NCBI RefSeq assembly: GCF_001625215.2
Contig: NC_030384.2
Span: 39,838,390 to 39,902,389, forward strand
DNA from: Daucus carota subsp. sativus
Taxonomy: Eukaryota > Streptophyta > Magnoliopsida > Apiales > Apiaceae
Direction of reading: 5' to 3'
DNA: 64,000 nt
Part shown: piece after piece, positions 12,961 to 28,600 of the stretch
Position numbering within the stretch: position 1 is the stretch's first letter
Layout: each line of letters starts with the position of its first letter
Made by a program: the position numbers and the translations under genes
The notes under the pieces: generated by a model
Databases searched by the model: none
What the model was told of the DNA's origin: nothing
Seen by the model: the letters and a program-made list of their open reading frames with translations, nothing else

Positions 12961-13024
12961 GATACATCACTGCACCAATACAGCTTTAATTTCTAGACGG
13001 AATTTTCGTACAGGTTAATAATCT

Positions 13025-13693
13025 ATGGATTCGCAGATAAATTATTCTCCTTGTCCTTATTCTTGGGAGGAACTTTATCATCAAAGCTTCTTTCCGTCCC
13101 ACAGAGATGATTATCAGCACAGCACACGAGATGACGGTTCCTCAATGTTCGGCACCTTCTCGGATCAGGAACCGAAAGGATCATCCGATACATACGAAGA
13201 AGAAGTGATCGTGAAGGGCCAACAAGAAGATGCTGAACTGGCTGACGAGATCAAGAACGAGGAGAAACGTTACATAGGCGTCCGAAAAAGGCCTTGGGGA
13301 AAATTTGCGGCGGAGATAAGAGATTCGACGAGAAATGGAAGGAGGGTTTGGCTCGGGACTTTTGATAGTGAGGAAGAGGCGGCTGTTGTGTATGATCAAG
13401 CTGCGTATTTGATGCGCGGATCTCTCGCTCATCTCAATTTTTCTGTGAAAAGAGTACAAGATTCTCTCCGAGAAGTCAAGTATAGGTGTAAGCAGGGATG
13501 TTCTCCTGCTGAGGCCTTAAAGGAGAGCCATAAGTTGAGAAATAAAACTAAGAAAAAAACAGGTTCTTGTTCTGATATTAAGCAAGGAAATAATAATAAT
13601 AATAATAACAATATGCTTGTATTCCAGGATTTGGGAGCTGATTTGCTAGAGGAGCTTCTTGCCAAGTCCGCAAGTTCTTCGACAAGCTTTTAA
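13025..13693 (+). CDS. ERF transcription factor, group IX, tandem paralogue
   Basis: Intronless 222-residue paralogue of the gene at 3136-3798. The AP2/ERF domain is at residues 81-140 and starts [18 protein letters not shown]. It is followed by the shared [20 protein letters not shown] block and a C-terminal [14 protein letters not shown] acidic-leucine activation motif (residues 199-212). As in the paralogue, the N-terminus opens with a conserved PYSWEEL motif. By family knowledge it is a nuclear GCC-box activator in ethylene/jasmonate defence signalling. The two genes are nearly identical in DNA through the second half of the domain (about 13386-13510) but diverge strongly in the N-terminal third and in the Lys/Asn-rich linker. 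A run of Asn at residues 189-196 comes from an AAT/AAC microsatellite near 13590-13612 and is likely variable. Function of the individual copy is not known. Confidence 0.95.
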   Translation: MDSQINYSPCPYSWEELYHQSFFPSHRDDYQHSTRDDGSSMFGTFSDQEPKGSSDTYEEEVIVKGQQEDAELADEIKNEEKRYIGVRKRPWGKFAAEIRDSTRNGRRVWLGTFDSEEEAAVVYDQAAYLMRGSLAHLNFSVKRVQDSLREVKYRCKQGCSPAEALKESHKLRNKTKKKTGSCSDIKQGNNNNNNNNMLVFQDLGADLLEELLAKSASSSTSF

Positions 13694-14559
13694 AGTTACT
13701 GCTTCGTTTCTTTTTGTGTGTCTTGTTAGTTGTTGATTAATTTCCACCTAATTTCATTCGTCTCACCGCAAAGTACATATATCAGTAGTGCTTTTGTTTC
13801 GGTCATACATGTTTATTAATCAAATGACGACGACATGATATAAAACTAAAAATAAACATGAACGTCGTTCTCTTTCAGATCCTCCTAATATATTGAAGGT
13901 AGTCACTTTCATTATATGAAATGCAGTCGCCAATTAAGATTAATTGTTCTAGCTCATTATTCAAATAGAAGATTCGCTATATGTCATCGTCTAGTTCCTG
14001 TCTCCTAGCTTATTTGCGGTACTCAAAATGAACAGGACAGTTAGAGGTATGTTAAAATGGAAACAAACACGAATAGCACTTGTGACTAATAATTAAGAGC
14101 TTGCTCATCAACAGGTTTACCTTAATTATGAAAATCATCAAAAACATTTGTGATTCGGGTATTTAATAATAATATATATTAGATTTTAAGAAATTTATTT
14201 ATTATTAAATTTTATATAAAATAAGAAAATATTTAGAATAAAAAATACACAATAAATAAATTTTCAGAATCTAAACATATTATCCCAATTACTAGAATAC
14301 CCAATTTTTAATTTGGTTGTGGAAATGTGTACATATTAAAGAAAATAATGTCGAATCCAATAAATATTATTTTTACTTATGATCAAATATTTAGAGTTAC
14401 ATGTATGATAATTAATATAACGTGATTTAGATGATATTATATAACATTGGTAAGAAAAATAATATATGGTGATGATCAATTTTATATTTATCTCTTAAAA
14501 AACATTACTATATATACAAACTTTTTGTATTACATTCTTGTGCTCCCTCCATATTGCTA

Positions 14560-14872
14560 CTCCCTCCGTCCCAATGAATTATATACATTGGGATTGGACA
14601 CGGAGACCAAGAAAAAGTGTAAGAAATGAGTAAAGTTAGATGGAAAGTGGGTAAAGTGGTGGGACCCACGTATTTTTTAATAATAGATTTGAGGTAGTGG
14701 AGGAAAGTAGTGGGTGTAATAGTGTTTTTATTATTATAGAATGGAGATAGTGGGAGAATGTAGTGGGTGAAGTAGTGTTTTATATTATAAAAAGTTGCTA
14801 TTTTGGGAATGTATAGAAATGATGGGACATCCCAAAAAGGAAACTGTATACAATTGATTGGGACGGAGGGAG
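14560..14872. mobile_element. Stowaway-type MITE
   Basis: CTCCCTCCGTCCCAAT at the left and ATTGGGACGGAGGGAG at the right form a perfect 16-bp inverted terminus. TA flanks each side (14558-14559, 14873-14874). Length 313 bp; no coding capacity. Confidence 0.88.
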
Positions 14873-14971
14873 TAATTATGTTCGCAAAAAGAATTCACAC
14901 TTTTAGCACTTACATAAAAGTTATCATACCAAACCTCAAACTACATAAATATGTGTAGGGACTAATTACTA

Positions 14972-15206
14972 CTCCCTCCGTTCCTAAATAATAGTCGCTT
15001 TGACTTTTTGCACGTATTTTGAGGTGAAAAAAAAACATACTTCTACATATTATTTTTGAAATTTTCTTTTTCTGAATAAAAGTTTAACATCTCTATTTTT
15101 ATTCAGAAAAAGAAAATTTGAAAAATAATATGTAGAGGTATGTTTTTTTTACACCTCAAAATATGTGCAAAAAGTCAAAGCGACTATTATTTAGGAACGG
15201 AGGGAG
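14972..15206. mobile_element. Stowaway MITE, near-perfect long hairpin
   Basis: CTCCCTCCGTTCCTAAATAA at the left mirrors the right end, and the inverted pairing runs almost the whole 235 bp: the internal TTTTTGCACGTATTTTGAGGTG and TTTTCTTTTTCTGAATAAA arms have exact or nearly exact partners. TA flanks both ends (14970-14971, 15207-15208). The intact arms suggest a young insertion. A transcript across it would form long double-stranded RNA. Confidence 0.9.
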
Positions 15207-15208
15207 TA

Positions 15209-17600
15209 TAATTAAAGTGGACGCGGACGAAGTTACCATATAAGTCAAAAGTTTGTGTTAGGGTGTGCGCTTGACAGTGATAGTTCATCTCTGTATGAGT
15301 GTTTTGAATATCATCAAATGTGTATATGTCATCGAGGGACATCCGCCTTTTTCTAAGTTAAACATGTTCTGCTACGGTTGATTGAATTTTATCCACTTCT
15401 CTTTTTAATGTTTCCACTAGTTGCTCAGGCAGCCGTGTTGTCCCCCGAGTAGATATATAAGTTATAACGTGCAAGGAGTCTGCCTGCGAATGCTTTCGTT
15501 CTCGATCTATGTACCCTTTTTTTATGGCACACATTTGCGGAGCTTTCATCATGTTTAGCAGACCTATCTGTCCTTGAATAATAAAATTAAGAGCTCAGGG
15601 TTACCTAACTAGAATTACTACTGTTGGTGGCCGTACCGACATATATAAGCTCAAATGTTTTGAATTTTATTCAAGTTATTTTACGGTAGTACTAGAGTTG
15701 AATTTTAACTGGTTTGGCTCAAATTTGCACTTTAAACGAAATTAAATGATCTCAAACTCCGGTTTGTGTTCGAATTTTAACAAAATTTTAATTTAATATT
15801 AAATTTAAGTCGATGATATACTTGTGTGCTTTAATTATAACCTCAAATATCAGAAACTTCAACTTATTTTCATAATACATAAATACTGGATATTCTGCAT
15901 CTTACTGTACAAACTACAAAGTATAATATTGTTTACTTATTAGGCTGCTCCACCGTGAAGATATATGTTGAGCAAGTCTGTAATGGGGAATTAGGTGCCT
16001 GTTATGCTGTTAAATTGTTATATATGCATCTTCCTAGAATATTAATGTAGTGATTGTGTAAGTACTGTTTTGTGCTTTGTTCCCTTGTTTGTTACCATTT
16101 CCTAAAGCCTGTTTACTCTTTCTCACCACCATTAATTAAACAGATACTGTACGTAATAACCATTTATTATTAGCAATTCATGCGAAGATTGGTCGTTGGG
16201 ATCTCTAGAAAGCCCGTTTTATGAGATTTCTAAGAGATTTCATGATTTTTTTTTGCTCTAAGAACACACTTATTTTAGTTCCATATATGATATAAAGTTA
16301 GTTGCTAATCATATTTTTAACAACTGAGACCAGGATTAAACCCAAACCGTAAAATTATAAAGGGTCTCTTTCTCCTGTATATGATTAGTAAAACTACGAA
16401 ATTTACTATTTCTTTTCCATGTATGATTGGTTGGTTGCTAATGAGGTTTTTTCTGATTGGTCAGAGGTGAATGTCAGGTGACAGCACATAATCTCCATTT
16501 CTTTAGAAGTATGTATGTGAAATGTACTCATACTTCTATTTATCTTCAATTTTCTATTAACTTCATTTAATATGTTTACCACAATAATTGCAAACCTTTT
16601 TCTAAAAAGGAGGCCATGTTAGATTCCGCCGACGAACAAGACAAAATTAAGGTTTCAGGTCATCCAAATCTAACATGCACTTTCCTGCGATAAAAAAATA
16701 TCCAAAGCACAAATATGTAAGGGTATTGTACACGTGTACGTGTAATAACTAGTCAAATAAATATATGTTGAAAAGGAGGAGAAAGAATAGCAACCTAATT
16801 AGAAGTAAGAACAACCGTTTTCTGGTGAGTTTTGCGCGCCTAGAAAGATAAATTCCTCTTCATATAGATTTTATTATAAAAAGAAATCGCACTGTCCTGA
16901 CAGATCATTGTATAAAGTTGCAGCTATACAGAAGTAAAGAAGCATTCATTAATGGATATTCTAAAATGATTGTTATGAATTATATATATATCAACAAGCT
17001 GTCCAGATGCAGCATACAACATACACGTACCTGAACACAAACCACTCCTTACATGTATTTTTTATTTGTGAAATTAGAACAGTGTATTTTGTTCGGTTAA
17101 ATCGAATATCTCAGTACTGAAACAAGCAAAATAAGTCCAGTCACTTTACTGAATTGAAACAAAGAATTGTTTGAACTCGATAACATACAAATGTAGAGGA
17201 AGAGGTAACACACTTTGCATATATAAATTAATCATGCAGTAACATGTCTGTCATGCACAAGAAGAAACGTGGTTAATTTTGACGGGGGAATTTTAATCAC
17301 AATTCTTTTTAATCGTATATGATCGAAAATATAAACAGTAAAATAAATAATGAAAGTTAAATATAGGGACTAGAGTCAGCCGAATTAAAGATAATAAAAA
17401 ATACCGATCGAAATTCTTAATTATTTCCCAGAATGCCGAGGTCATTATAGAGATAAATTAATCAGTGCCTTATAATCTAGGACATTATTCTTCTTATTTT
17501 TGGCTTTTGTTCAACTTTCTTGTTCATATAATTAAAATATTTTCTTGGTGTTTAAGCAAAATAGCTTAATTATATACCTACAGTCATGTATACAATATTC
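15209..17600. other. Intergenic DNA, no gene seen
   Basis: Mostly AT-rich with no conserved coding frame. The minus-strand 64-codon frame at 15358-15552 matches no family I know and has no exon partners. The only structured piece is the duplicated segment at 16629-16710. Confidence 0.45.
16629..16710. repeat. Second copy of segment shared with 8.3 kb
   Basis: CGCCGACGAACAAGACAAA followed by ATCTAACATGCACTTTCCTGCG and AAATATCC matches the segment at 8317-8418 with scattered differences. It supports a duplication that carried downstream flank along with the ERF gene. Confidence 0.55.
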
Positions 17601-17856
17601 ATGTTAGAAAATTAACATGATTCTATGATTCGAGTTTACATAATAGAAAAATCTATTTTTTTATCATTAAAGATGAAAAGTGATAGTGAAAATGAAAAAA
17701 GAAAAAAAAATGAAGCTGAACAAAATGATCATAGACACAATCAGGGCAGTAAAATCACCACAATTTATGTGATGATTATGGGGTTCTTACAAGTTTATGC
17801 TACTAGTTTTTTTTTTTTTTTTTGATTTTAGAGGAGTAATGTTTCAAGATTAAAGA

Positions 17857-18024
17857 CCAAACAATGATTTTTATGATTATTGGAAGATCATAGAAGATGT
17901 GGTCGAGAATGGACATATCTCAATAGAAGAAGTTAGAGATGATCCAGTATAGAAAGTTGAATTACCTCCTGATGACGACGATCATCTTGACACCATAGCT
18001 TGGTTGAAATCCAGGGAATATTAA
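17857..18024 (+). pseudogene. Possible gene remnant with in-frame stop
   Basis: Read in one frame, this stretch gives a protein-like acidic sequence, including DYWKIIEDVVENGHISIEEV and, after one TAG codon at 17950, ELPPDDDDHLDTIAWLKSRE before a TAA. Its composition differs from the low-complexity frames of the surrounding DNA, which suggests coding ancestry. I do not recognise the family. It could be a transposon or host-gene fragment. Confidence 0.3.
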
Positions 18025-18330
18025 AATTGATGAAATAGTCATTGATGATTTAAAATGGTGAATCAAATTATATTATAGTTTCCTTCACATCTCTTCCTTT
18101 CACGGCAAATTACATGGTGTTTTATGAAAAATTTGACTACCACATCCTCAGCTTAATTTATAAATGCAGGCTTTCAAAAATTTCATGAGGCATCCCATGA
18201 TACTGTATTACGTTTTCAATCGCAACTCAGTACCATGTTAGAAATGCAATTGAGCCCAGTAGCCGAGGACTCATGGTTTTGCTTATCTGGTCATAACGAC
18301 ATTCTTTTTGAGATCCTAGTTTAACTTTTA

Positions 18331-19456
18331 TGTTGGGTTTTAGTCCAGCTATGAGATTAAAAGCCCAATAAAATTAACCTTGTTTTGACCCACAAGGTAA
18401 TAAAAATAAAGGGAACCCTATATATAAATAGTGAATTGATATATAAGCTCCAAACTTTACTATTTAAACTTCAATTCAATTTTTTTCATTTATCCAAATC
18501 TCATTATCATCACAAATATTTGTGAAACATGTGGAGAAGGCATGGTTAAATATGGTACTCCCTCCGTCCCATTTTAACTGCTTTTGACTTTTTTACACGT
18601 ATTTTAAGATGTTAAAAAAATTATATCTAAACATGATTATTTTTTATAAAATTTATATCAAATAAAAGTTGAGAGTCTAAACTTTTATTTGATATAAGAA
18701 TTGAAATTTTTTATTAAGTGTAGATATTGTTTTTTTACACCTCAATATACGTGTTAAAAAGTCAAACATCAGTTAAAATGGGACAGAGAGAGTATAAAAA
18801 ATGAATTGGAGTTTAAATAGTAAAATGTGGAGTTTATTTATCAATTCCCTATAAATATAGGAGAAGATTTGTTAAAATAAGTAGGAGTGAAAATAGACAA
18901 AAAAGAGATATTGTGTGAAAATTCGTAGATAATTTTCTGATTGCACTAGCTGCCTTGTTTTTGCGATTCTCGGAGTTCCAACGGTCGGATCATCCTGATT
19001 TTTGGACAACATCTTCCTAACACCGATATCTAAATTCTGAACGGTGAAGATCGGATTCGGAGGTGTATTTGAGGGGCTGGGCAGAAGCTTTTGGAGCCGC
19101 GGAGAGGCTGAACCTAGCCGTGGATCTTTGTTCTCTTTGTTGTCTTATTTGGTTCCATACTTCTTGACGTGTTATTTTAAGAGTGTGAAGGTGATTATAT
19201 TCCTCTAGTTCTATCTAGAGAAGAACTTGGTGTATTGCCCATATAATTTATAACATTGAATTGTTTGGGTGGACTACGGTCTCGTGGTTTTTACTCCTTT
19301 CATTGAGTGGTTGTCTACGTATAGTTTTTGGTGTCTTGTTTATTGTTGTTTTACTTGTTTGTTTCATCGAAAGTTCATACAAGTAGGAATAAGTATTGTC
19401 CAACGAAGATTAATTCCGCACTTAGTTGTTGCCGTTGTGGTCACTTTTTCCCATCA
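18331..19456 (+). mobile_element. Solo LTR, Copia-type
   Basis: The segment begins TGTTGGG and ends CCCATCA, the classical TG...CA LTR termini with short inverted ends. It is bounded by a perfect 5-bp duplication TTTTA (18326-18330 and 19457-19461). The 3' part contains GGACTACGGTCTCGTGGTTTTTACTCC and a later CTACGTA, a pattern common at the end of plant Ty1/copia LTRs. No primer-binding site or polyprotein follows, so it is a solo LTR left by recombination. A Stowaway element (18558-18792) is nested in it. Excluding that, the LTR is about 890 bp. Its 3' edge lies about 510 bp upstream of the CRK start codon. Confidence 0.75.
18558..18792. mobile_element. Stowaway MITE nested in LTR
   Basis: CTCCCTCCGTCCCATTTTAAC pairs with the right end GTTAAAATGGGACAGAGAGAG. 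Internal ACTTTTTTACACGTATTTTA and its partner are also inverted. TA flanks both ends. It interrupts the Copia LTR, so it inserted later. Confidence 0.85.
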
Positions 19457-19967
19457 TTTTAAAAAACAGAACTGCAGAGGCTGAGTGCAGTTTTTATAGT
19501 TAACTACAGGTTACTGGTGTTTTGTTATTTGACCATCTTGTGCAAAGCCATGGAACTTACCTTAATAACATTTTTTATTCAAAGATAGTAGAAACATGAA
19601 TTTGAACGAAATCATAACAAACTGGTAATGGTATTAGACGCCTCTAGTTTGTTATGTTTGACTCTGTCACGAGTGAGGTTTCCACTTCGTGATTTTTCCT
19701 TATGATAGTTATATTTGTTATACTAATTCTTTGTTCCTATATCAGTATGACGTCGTTGCTCTCCGAAAGCTGCGCAACATTCAATGTATTGTATACTTTC
19801 TTCGTCTGTTTTCGACTTTTCAATAGGGTCGCCCCCAGTTCTGTTTTTGCTAAATACAGTCTCCCTACCTGCCAACTTGTTCAAGAAAAGTTCGAATCAA
19901 TAATATATATATACTTGCCAACTAAATTAATCACTGCATCTCTTAAATTGGTCTCCAACGTGCAAGA

Positions 19968-23462
<3,495 letters not shown>

Positions 23463-25696
23463 ATTTAGTTGAGAGTTCGTGTTTGTGCTCATTTTGCCCG
23501 TTTGCCTATGATTTTACAACATTGCATAACTCCTTTATTAGGCCTGCAATGTTAGGGCTGATAATTCATTTTTGTGTTTTTCTTCATAAACTTTTACTAT
23601 CAGCTATATGCTGAATTACACATTCTCGCTTTCTTGGATAACTGTGGATCTTTGGTTTGAGACCTTGAGTTAAGCTCCGCTATCAGTAGGAGTTCAGGAC
23701 TGATATCTAGTTATAAGCAGATCAGGGCATCTTTTTGTTTGGGTAATAGGACCTGAAGAACATTTGTGTGTCAGCTGACGTGTAAAAGATATATTATAAT
23801 ACAAGGGACTACTTGCTTTGGTCCTCCTAAAAAAGCCGGCAGCTAGGCTTTTGTTCTGGTCCTCCGAGAAAAGCCGGCAGCCAGGCGTTTGTGGTCAGTT
23901 TATCCTATGATTTATAATAAATTTTTATATATAATCTCTTTTTCTCTCTACTTATATTATGCTTTAATAATGAAAGAGCATATTTAATAATAAAATATTA
24001 AAAATATAGGCAATGTTAGGTATCCCAAATTATTGTTATAAAAAATGTTTCCAAACAGGTGATGTGTCGATTTGGGAAGATTATATTGGTGAGATTGATG
24101 TAATTGAGTGAGGTCCATATATTTTCCTAAAGGTATAGTAGCACTAGGATATTGTTGCACTTGCTCTAACTTAAGCTAAAAAATATCATTTTATATAATA
24201 AATTAGAATATTCTCTCTGTTTCAAATTACATGTCTACTTTCTAAAAATCACATAGTTAAAAAAGTGAATTTTGATATAAAAAAAAAGGTGTATTAAGTC
24301 ATTAATTGAATATAATATGTGGTATATGGTTAATCTTGGAAATATAAATTAGAAATATGTGAAGGAGAGTTGATTTTAGAAATATAAATTTACATTGAAA
24401 GTTGATGTGGACAAGTATTTTGAAACAATTTTTTTTCTAAAATGTAATATATTTTAAAACGGAGGGAGTAAACAAACATAACGATAATTTATAGTAAAAT
24501 ATTTTAATTACATTTGTTCATCCCTAAATTTTGATTACTTTAAACGGATTTCTAACTTAAAATCTCTCACTTTATAACCAAAAGTCTACAAAACTTGAAT
24601 CTCTTTTACTCTTATATTATTAAACAGTTTTATTAAAGAGTTTCAAAGACAAAAAACACTTATCAATAGTCATAATGTACTCTATACTCCATAGTAAATT
24701 AAAAATCAAATATAAAATTTATATAAATAAGCGTGAATCTTTTTAACTCAAATGTCTTCTTCTGCGAGACAAACATGAAGTTATCATATAATTCATATAA
24801 GATAAATGGTATTCATTTTCTTATAAGTGATTAAATAAAAAATTAATATAATTAGTTAAAAAAATAAAAATAGTAAAACTACAATTAATAATATATATTA
24901 ATAATTATAAAATAATTATAAATAGATCATAAAAATATATTAGCGTTCTGCTATGGTTAACAGAAAAAATGCGACGTCGTCGTGCATCGTTCTGCTGAGG
25001 TTAAGAACAAAATGCTAGGTTTTCTTCTAAAATTGAAAACGCTAGATAATCCAATATTAATAAATAATATTTAGAGGTATTTTTCCCAACTTATTTAACA
25101 CATTAATTATATGTTTTGTAACCTCCTTGACCTTAATAAAGTAGAAAAACAATTATGATAAACAAAATACCATCCGCAACAAATATGTGCAACCTTTTAA
25201 ATAAAATGCGTGACTTTTACGGTAAATTAAAAGTATATAACAATTTATGATGCCTTTTTCTTCAAGGTTTTAGGAATTAACGAGGAATAGTTTTGATGAA
25301 ACATTCATTCTATCTATTTTAAGGACAGGCAGTAAAGATAAGCCGAAAATAAATCCAATTGCCCAATTCCACAACCCAATTTCAACTCATCTCACTATTT
25401 CCCAGCTCTTTGAAGTCTCTACGTGTAGAAAACATTTAAAACCAAAGTAAAAAAGAAAAATAGTAAGCTTCTATACTACAAAAGAGAAGTTAGCATGCAT
25501 GCATATGCATGCTAAATGACCAAATCTCAATCCTCTCTCCACCCTGATCAACATTTTTTTCTTTATGTTTTCTTCTTGTAGCATGAAAATTTCTTTAACA
25601 TCAACACAAGACATATCCTCGGAATACTTTAAGGCAAAACCAAAGAGAAAGATGCATGCATGCATGGTCATCTATGCTTCCAATTAGGTCACTCGT
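23463..25696. other. Intergenic DNA between CRK and KANADI
   Basis: Both genes end into this spacer (convergent). It contains a small imperfect duplication (GGTCCTCC..AAAAGCCGGCAGC..AGGC at about 23819 and 23860) and one Stowaway-like MITE at 24211. The rest is AT-rich with no supported gene. Confidence 0.5.
24211..24468. mobile_element. Stowaway-like MITE, diverged
   Basis: The left end TTCTCTCTGTTTCAAATTACAT and right end TAAAACGGAGGGAG are diverged forms of the Stowaway termini, and TA lies outside each (24209-24210, 24469-24470). 258 bp, no coding capacity. Confidence 0.65.
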
Positions 25697-28600
25697 TCAA
25701 CCTGGCCTCCCTAATGTGAACTCCAGGCTTGGGTTTTTGTGATCCAAACTAGATCCCAAGTAGCTCTTCAGCTGGGCAGAATCACATTCCTGTGTCCAAC
25801 AAGATTGGATTCGTTAGTATATATGACTACTAGAACCCAAGCCATGTCAAATCTATCATTTCAGATTCTATACAATCTTATTCTTATATTGTGTGTGGAG
25901 AAGAATGTAACCTCAATCTGGTGAGCTGCAGATCTCTGCTGCGATGTTAATGTCGAGAGCGGTCTGATCCGGTCTGGGTCGACTGAGTTAGTCTGCAACC
26001 AATCCTCTCTGTTGCTGAAAATATATTTCAAAAAAATTAATATTTACTTTATGACCATTGATCCAAATATATATTTAGTGGTGAGCAAAAAATAGCTTTT
26101 CAATCACACAGCCTACAAATACTGCAATACAACAACCCTTTTATATGTAGCTACTTCCTGCTGACATATGTAGTCTAAATTGCTAATATGATAAAATAGT
26201 GGGGCACTGCCCCAAGAAATTCAAGTAAATCAAGTTCCAAGTTTTTCTGGAATGACTTGTCATCGGTTAAAACCTTCTAATTTCTTTAAGAAATGCCCTT
26301 AACAATTCTTAGAGCATCACGTATTTGCTAAAAAGCTCGTAACCTGATAGTCTAGCTAATGTGTTCCTGTTAATGTATGGTATATATGTAGTACTTGTTG
26401 CATCAAAAATCCCGCTTGTCTACGAGACTGAGATAACTAGTTAGATTGCTTGTTGCATCAAGAATCCTTCTTGTCTACGAGACTGAGATAACTAGTTAGA
26501 ATGTTCCTGATTTGTTGATAATGAATACAATTTTGGGTCTCTTTCTATTCTTATTTTGGGTGTTCTGTAACAAGAATCAACGAATCTTGAAGCAAGTTAG
26601 CGAATCCATGCAAGATTCGGCAGCAACTTATATATAGTCGGTAAAATATCTAGTTTCAAACTCTTTGTATTTCAAAACTTCCCCTCCATCACTTGAGATC
26701 AAAACCACGTTCATTTCTCTAAAAAGATTTCACCAAGGCCTAGACAAGAAAATCAGCAAGGCGACTCAATGCAACTAGAGCAATGACTCTAAAGTCGGAA
26801 TTCACGGAGGGTTGGAGTCATTTTTAAGCAACTTATAGGTAAGGAACAACCTTTTTGGTCGGTTCGGGGAAAATACAAAAGTAACTTAAAATTAACTTAT
26901 AGAGCTTGTTTGCCTAACCATTATAACCAACAGCACCACGTTTTGGTGAACTCAAATTGAGAAAACAATAACTAAATTTGAAGAAGAAAATTTAACATTT
27001 ACATAGTGTTTTAGAGCATCTCCAATAGTCTCTTAACTCACTCCTAAATATAATATAAAATATTGACTCTTAGTGATTTAATGTGGGTTCAACTTCAACA
27101 ACACCTCTTATATTCACTCCTTATTTTGTTTTATATTATTAAAAGCAAGTCATGTGCATATAAGTACAAAAACAAGTGGATGGAGAGAGAATGCGTGCTT
27201 CCAAATTTATTATAAAATATTAGTTAGGAGTGGCTAGTAGCTCTTACAATTGAGGAGAGAGAAGAGAATTTTAAGGAATATAAGAGTGACTAGGAGTCTA
27301 TTGGAGCAAGCAAAACTACATTCCTCCTCAAATATCAATTTAAGAGCCACTATAAAGAGACTATTGGAGATGCTCTTACAGAATTAAGTATTTAGGAGAA
27401 GTTTAGCATTATTAATTTACCGACTTAAGTATCTATTTTAAGGAAAAAATAAATAAACTTATAAGTGACAATTTCACATTTCTATTTTTTTTTTAGACAA
27501 AATAAACTTATTTATGAAGAATAAGATATATCGAACCAGATATTGTCACATTTCTACTTAACTAATTTTTAATCTATAAATGAAAATGACTTTTTTTAAG
27601 TTAACTCACACGGTATTACAATAAATATAGACAAAATATGATATATAGTACTAACAACTACAAACATATAGTACTACATATCAATCAACCGAAATCTCGG
27701 GACGATCAAAGAAGATGCGTTTCAGAAAACCTAACTGCCATAAATTTTTGAACTTGCAATGCTTGAAGGGTTTAATCCATGCCTTCTTCTAAAGTTCAGT
27801 ACTTACATGATTACATCAGATACCACATAACGTTAAAATGCAAAAACAAGAAAACACATAGAAACAAGTTTATTACCGTGGCTAAAATGAGTGATGAGCA
27901 GTCCGTAGAAACAAGTCCTAGACAAGAATTCAAAAAACACAGCAACCATTCAACTCAGACACTGCAAACTGACTCGTCCTTTCTTTGTCTGGCCTCATTA
28001 CATGATTATCTTTTTCTCTGATTTACAAGAGGTTGACATTTTCGTTTTGTGGCTTTGCTTCATTTCCGAGCCTATTGTTTTGACATAAGACACGAGACAT
28101 TTAATGACACCACTACCCCAGTCCCTCAGCAGAAGCTCGTACTGCTAAATTAATATATTTTATTACTACATGCTATATGTAGCTCAAACTTTGAGAAACA
28201 AGAGCCCTCAAGTCAAGCTCTGGCCTTATATGCAAAAACACCTCGTGAAGAGAACAAGAACCAGACAGCTTAGCACTAAAAAAATGTGATTAATAGTTGA
28301 TAATGAATCATTAGGAGTAGTGATTAGCTCTAAATAGAAAAGATAAAGTTGACCGCTACTTTGCTTTTTTCTATCTCGTATCTTATATAAACAAGTAGTA
28401 CTTTTAATATGGAAGATAATAATATAATAATGGGGGAGGGAAAGCAAGCAAAGGCAAAGCTGCATAGTATCCGTTATGATCAGGTGAAATCAAAATATTC
28501 CGAGTCACGTACAAAAGAGAGAAATAGGAAAATCAGAAGAAGCTGAAAAAGAAGCAAGATTTGAAGGAACATAGAAGCAAAAGCAAAAGCCTGTCACAAG

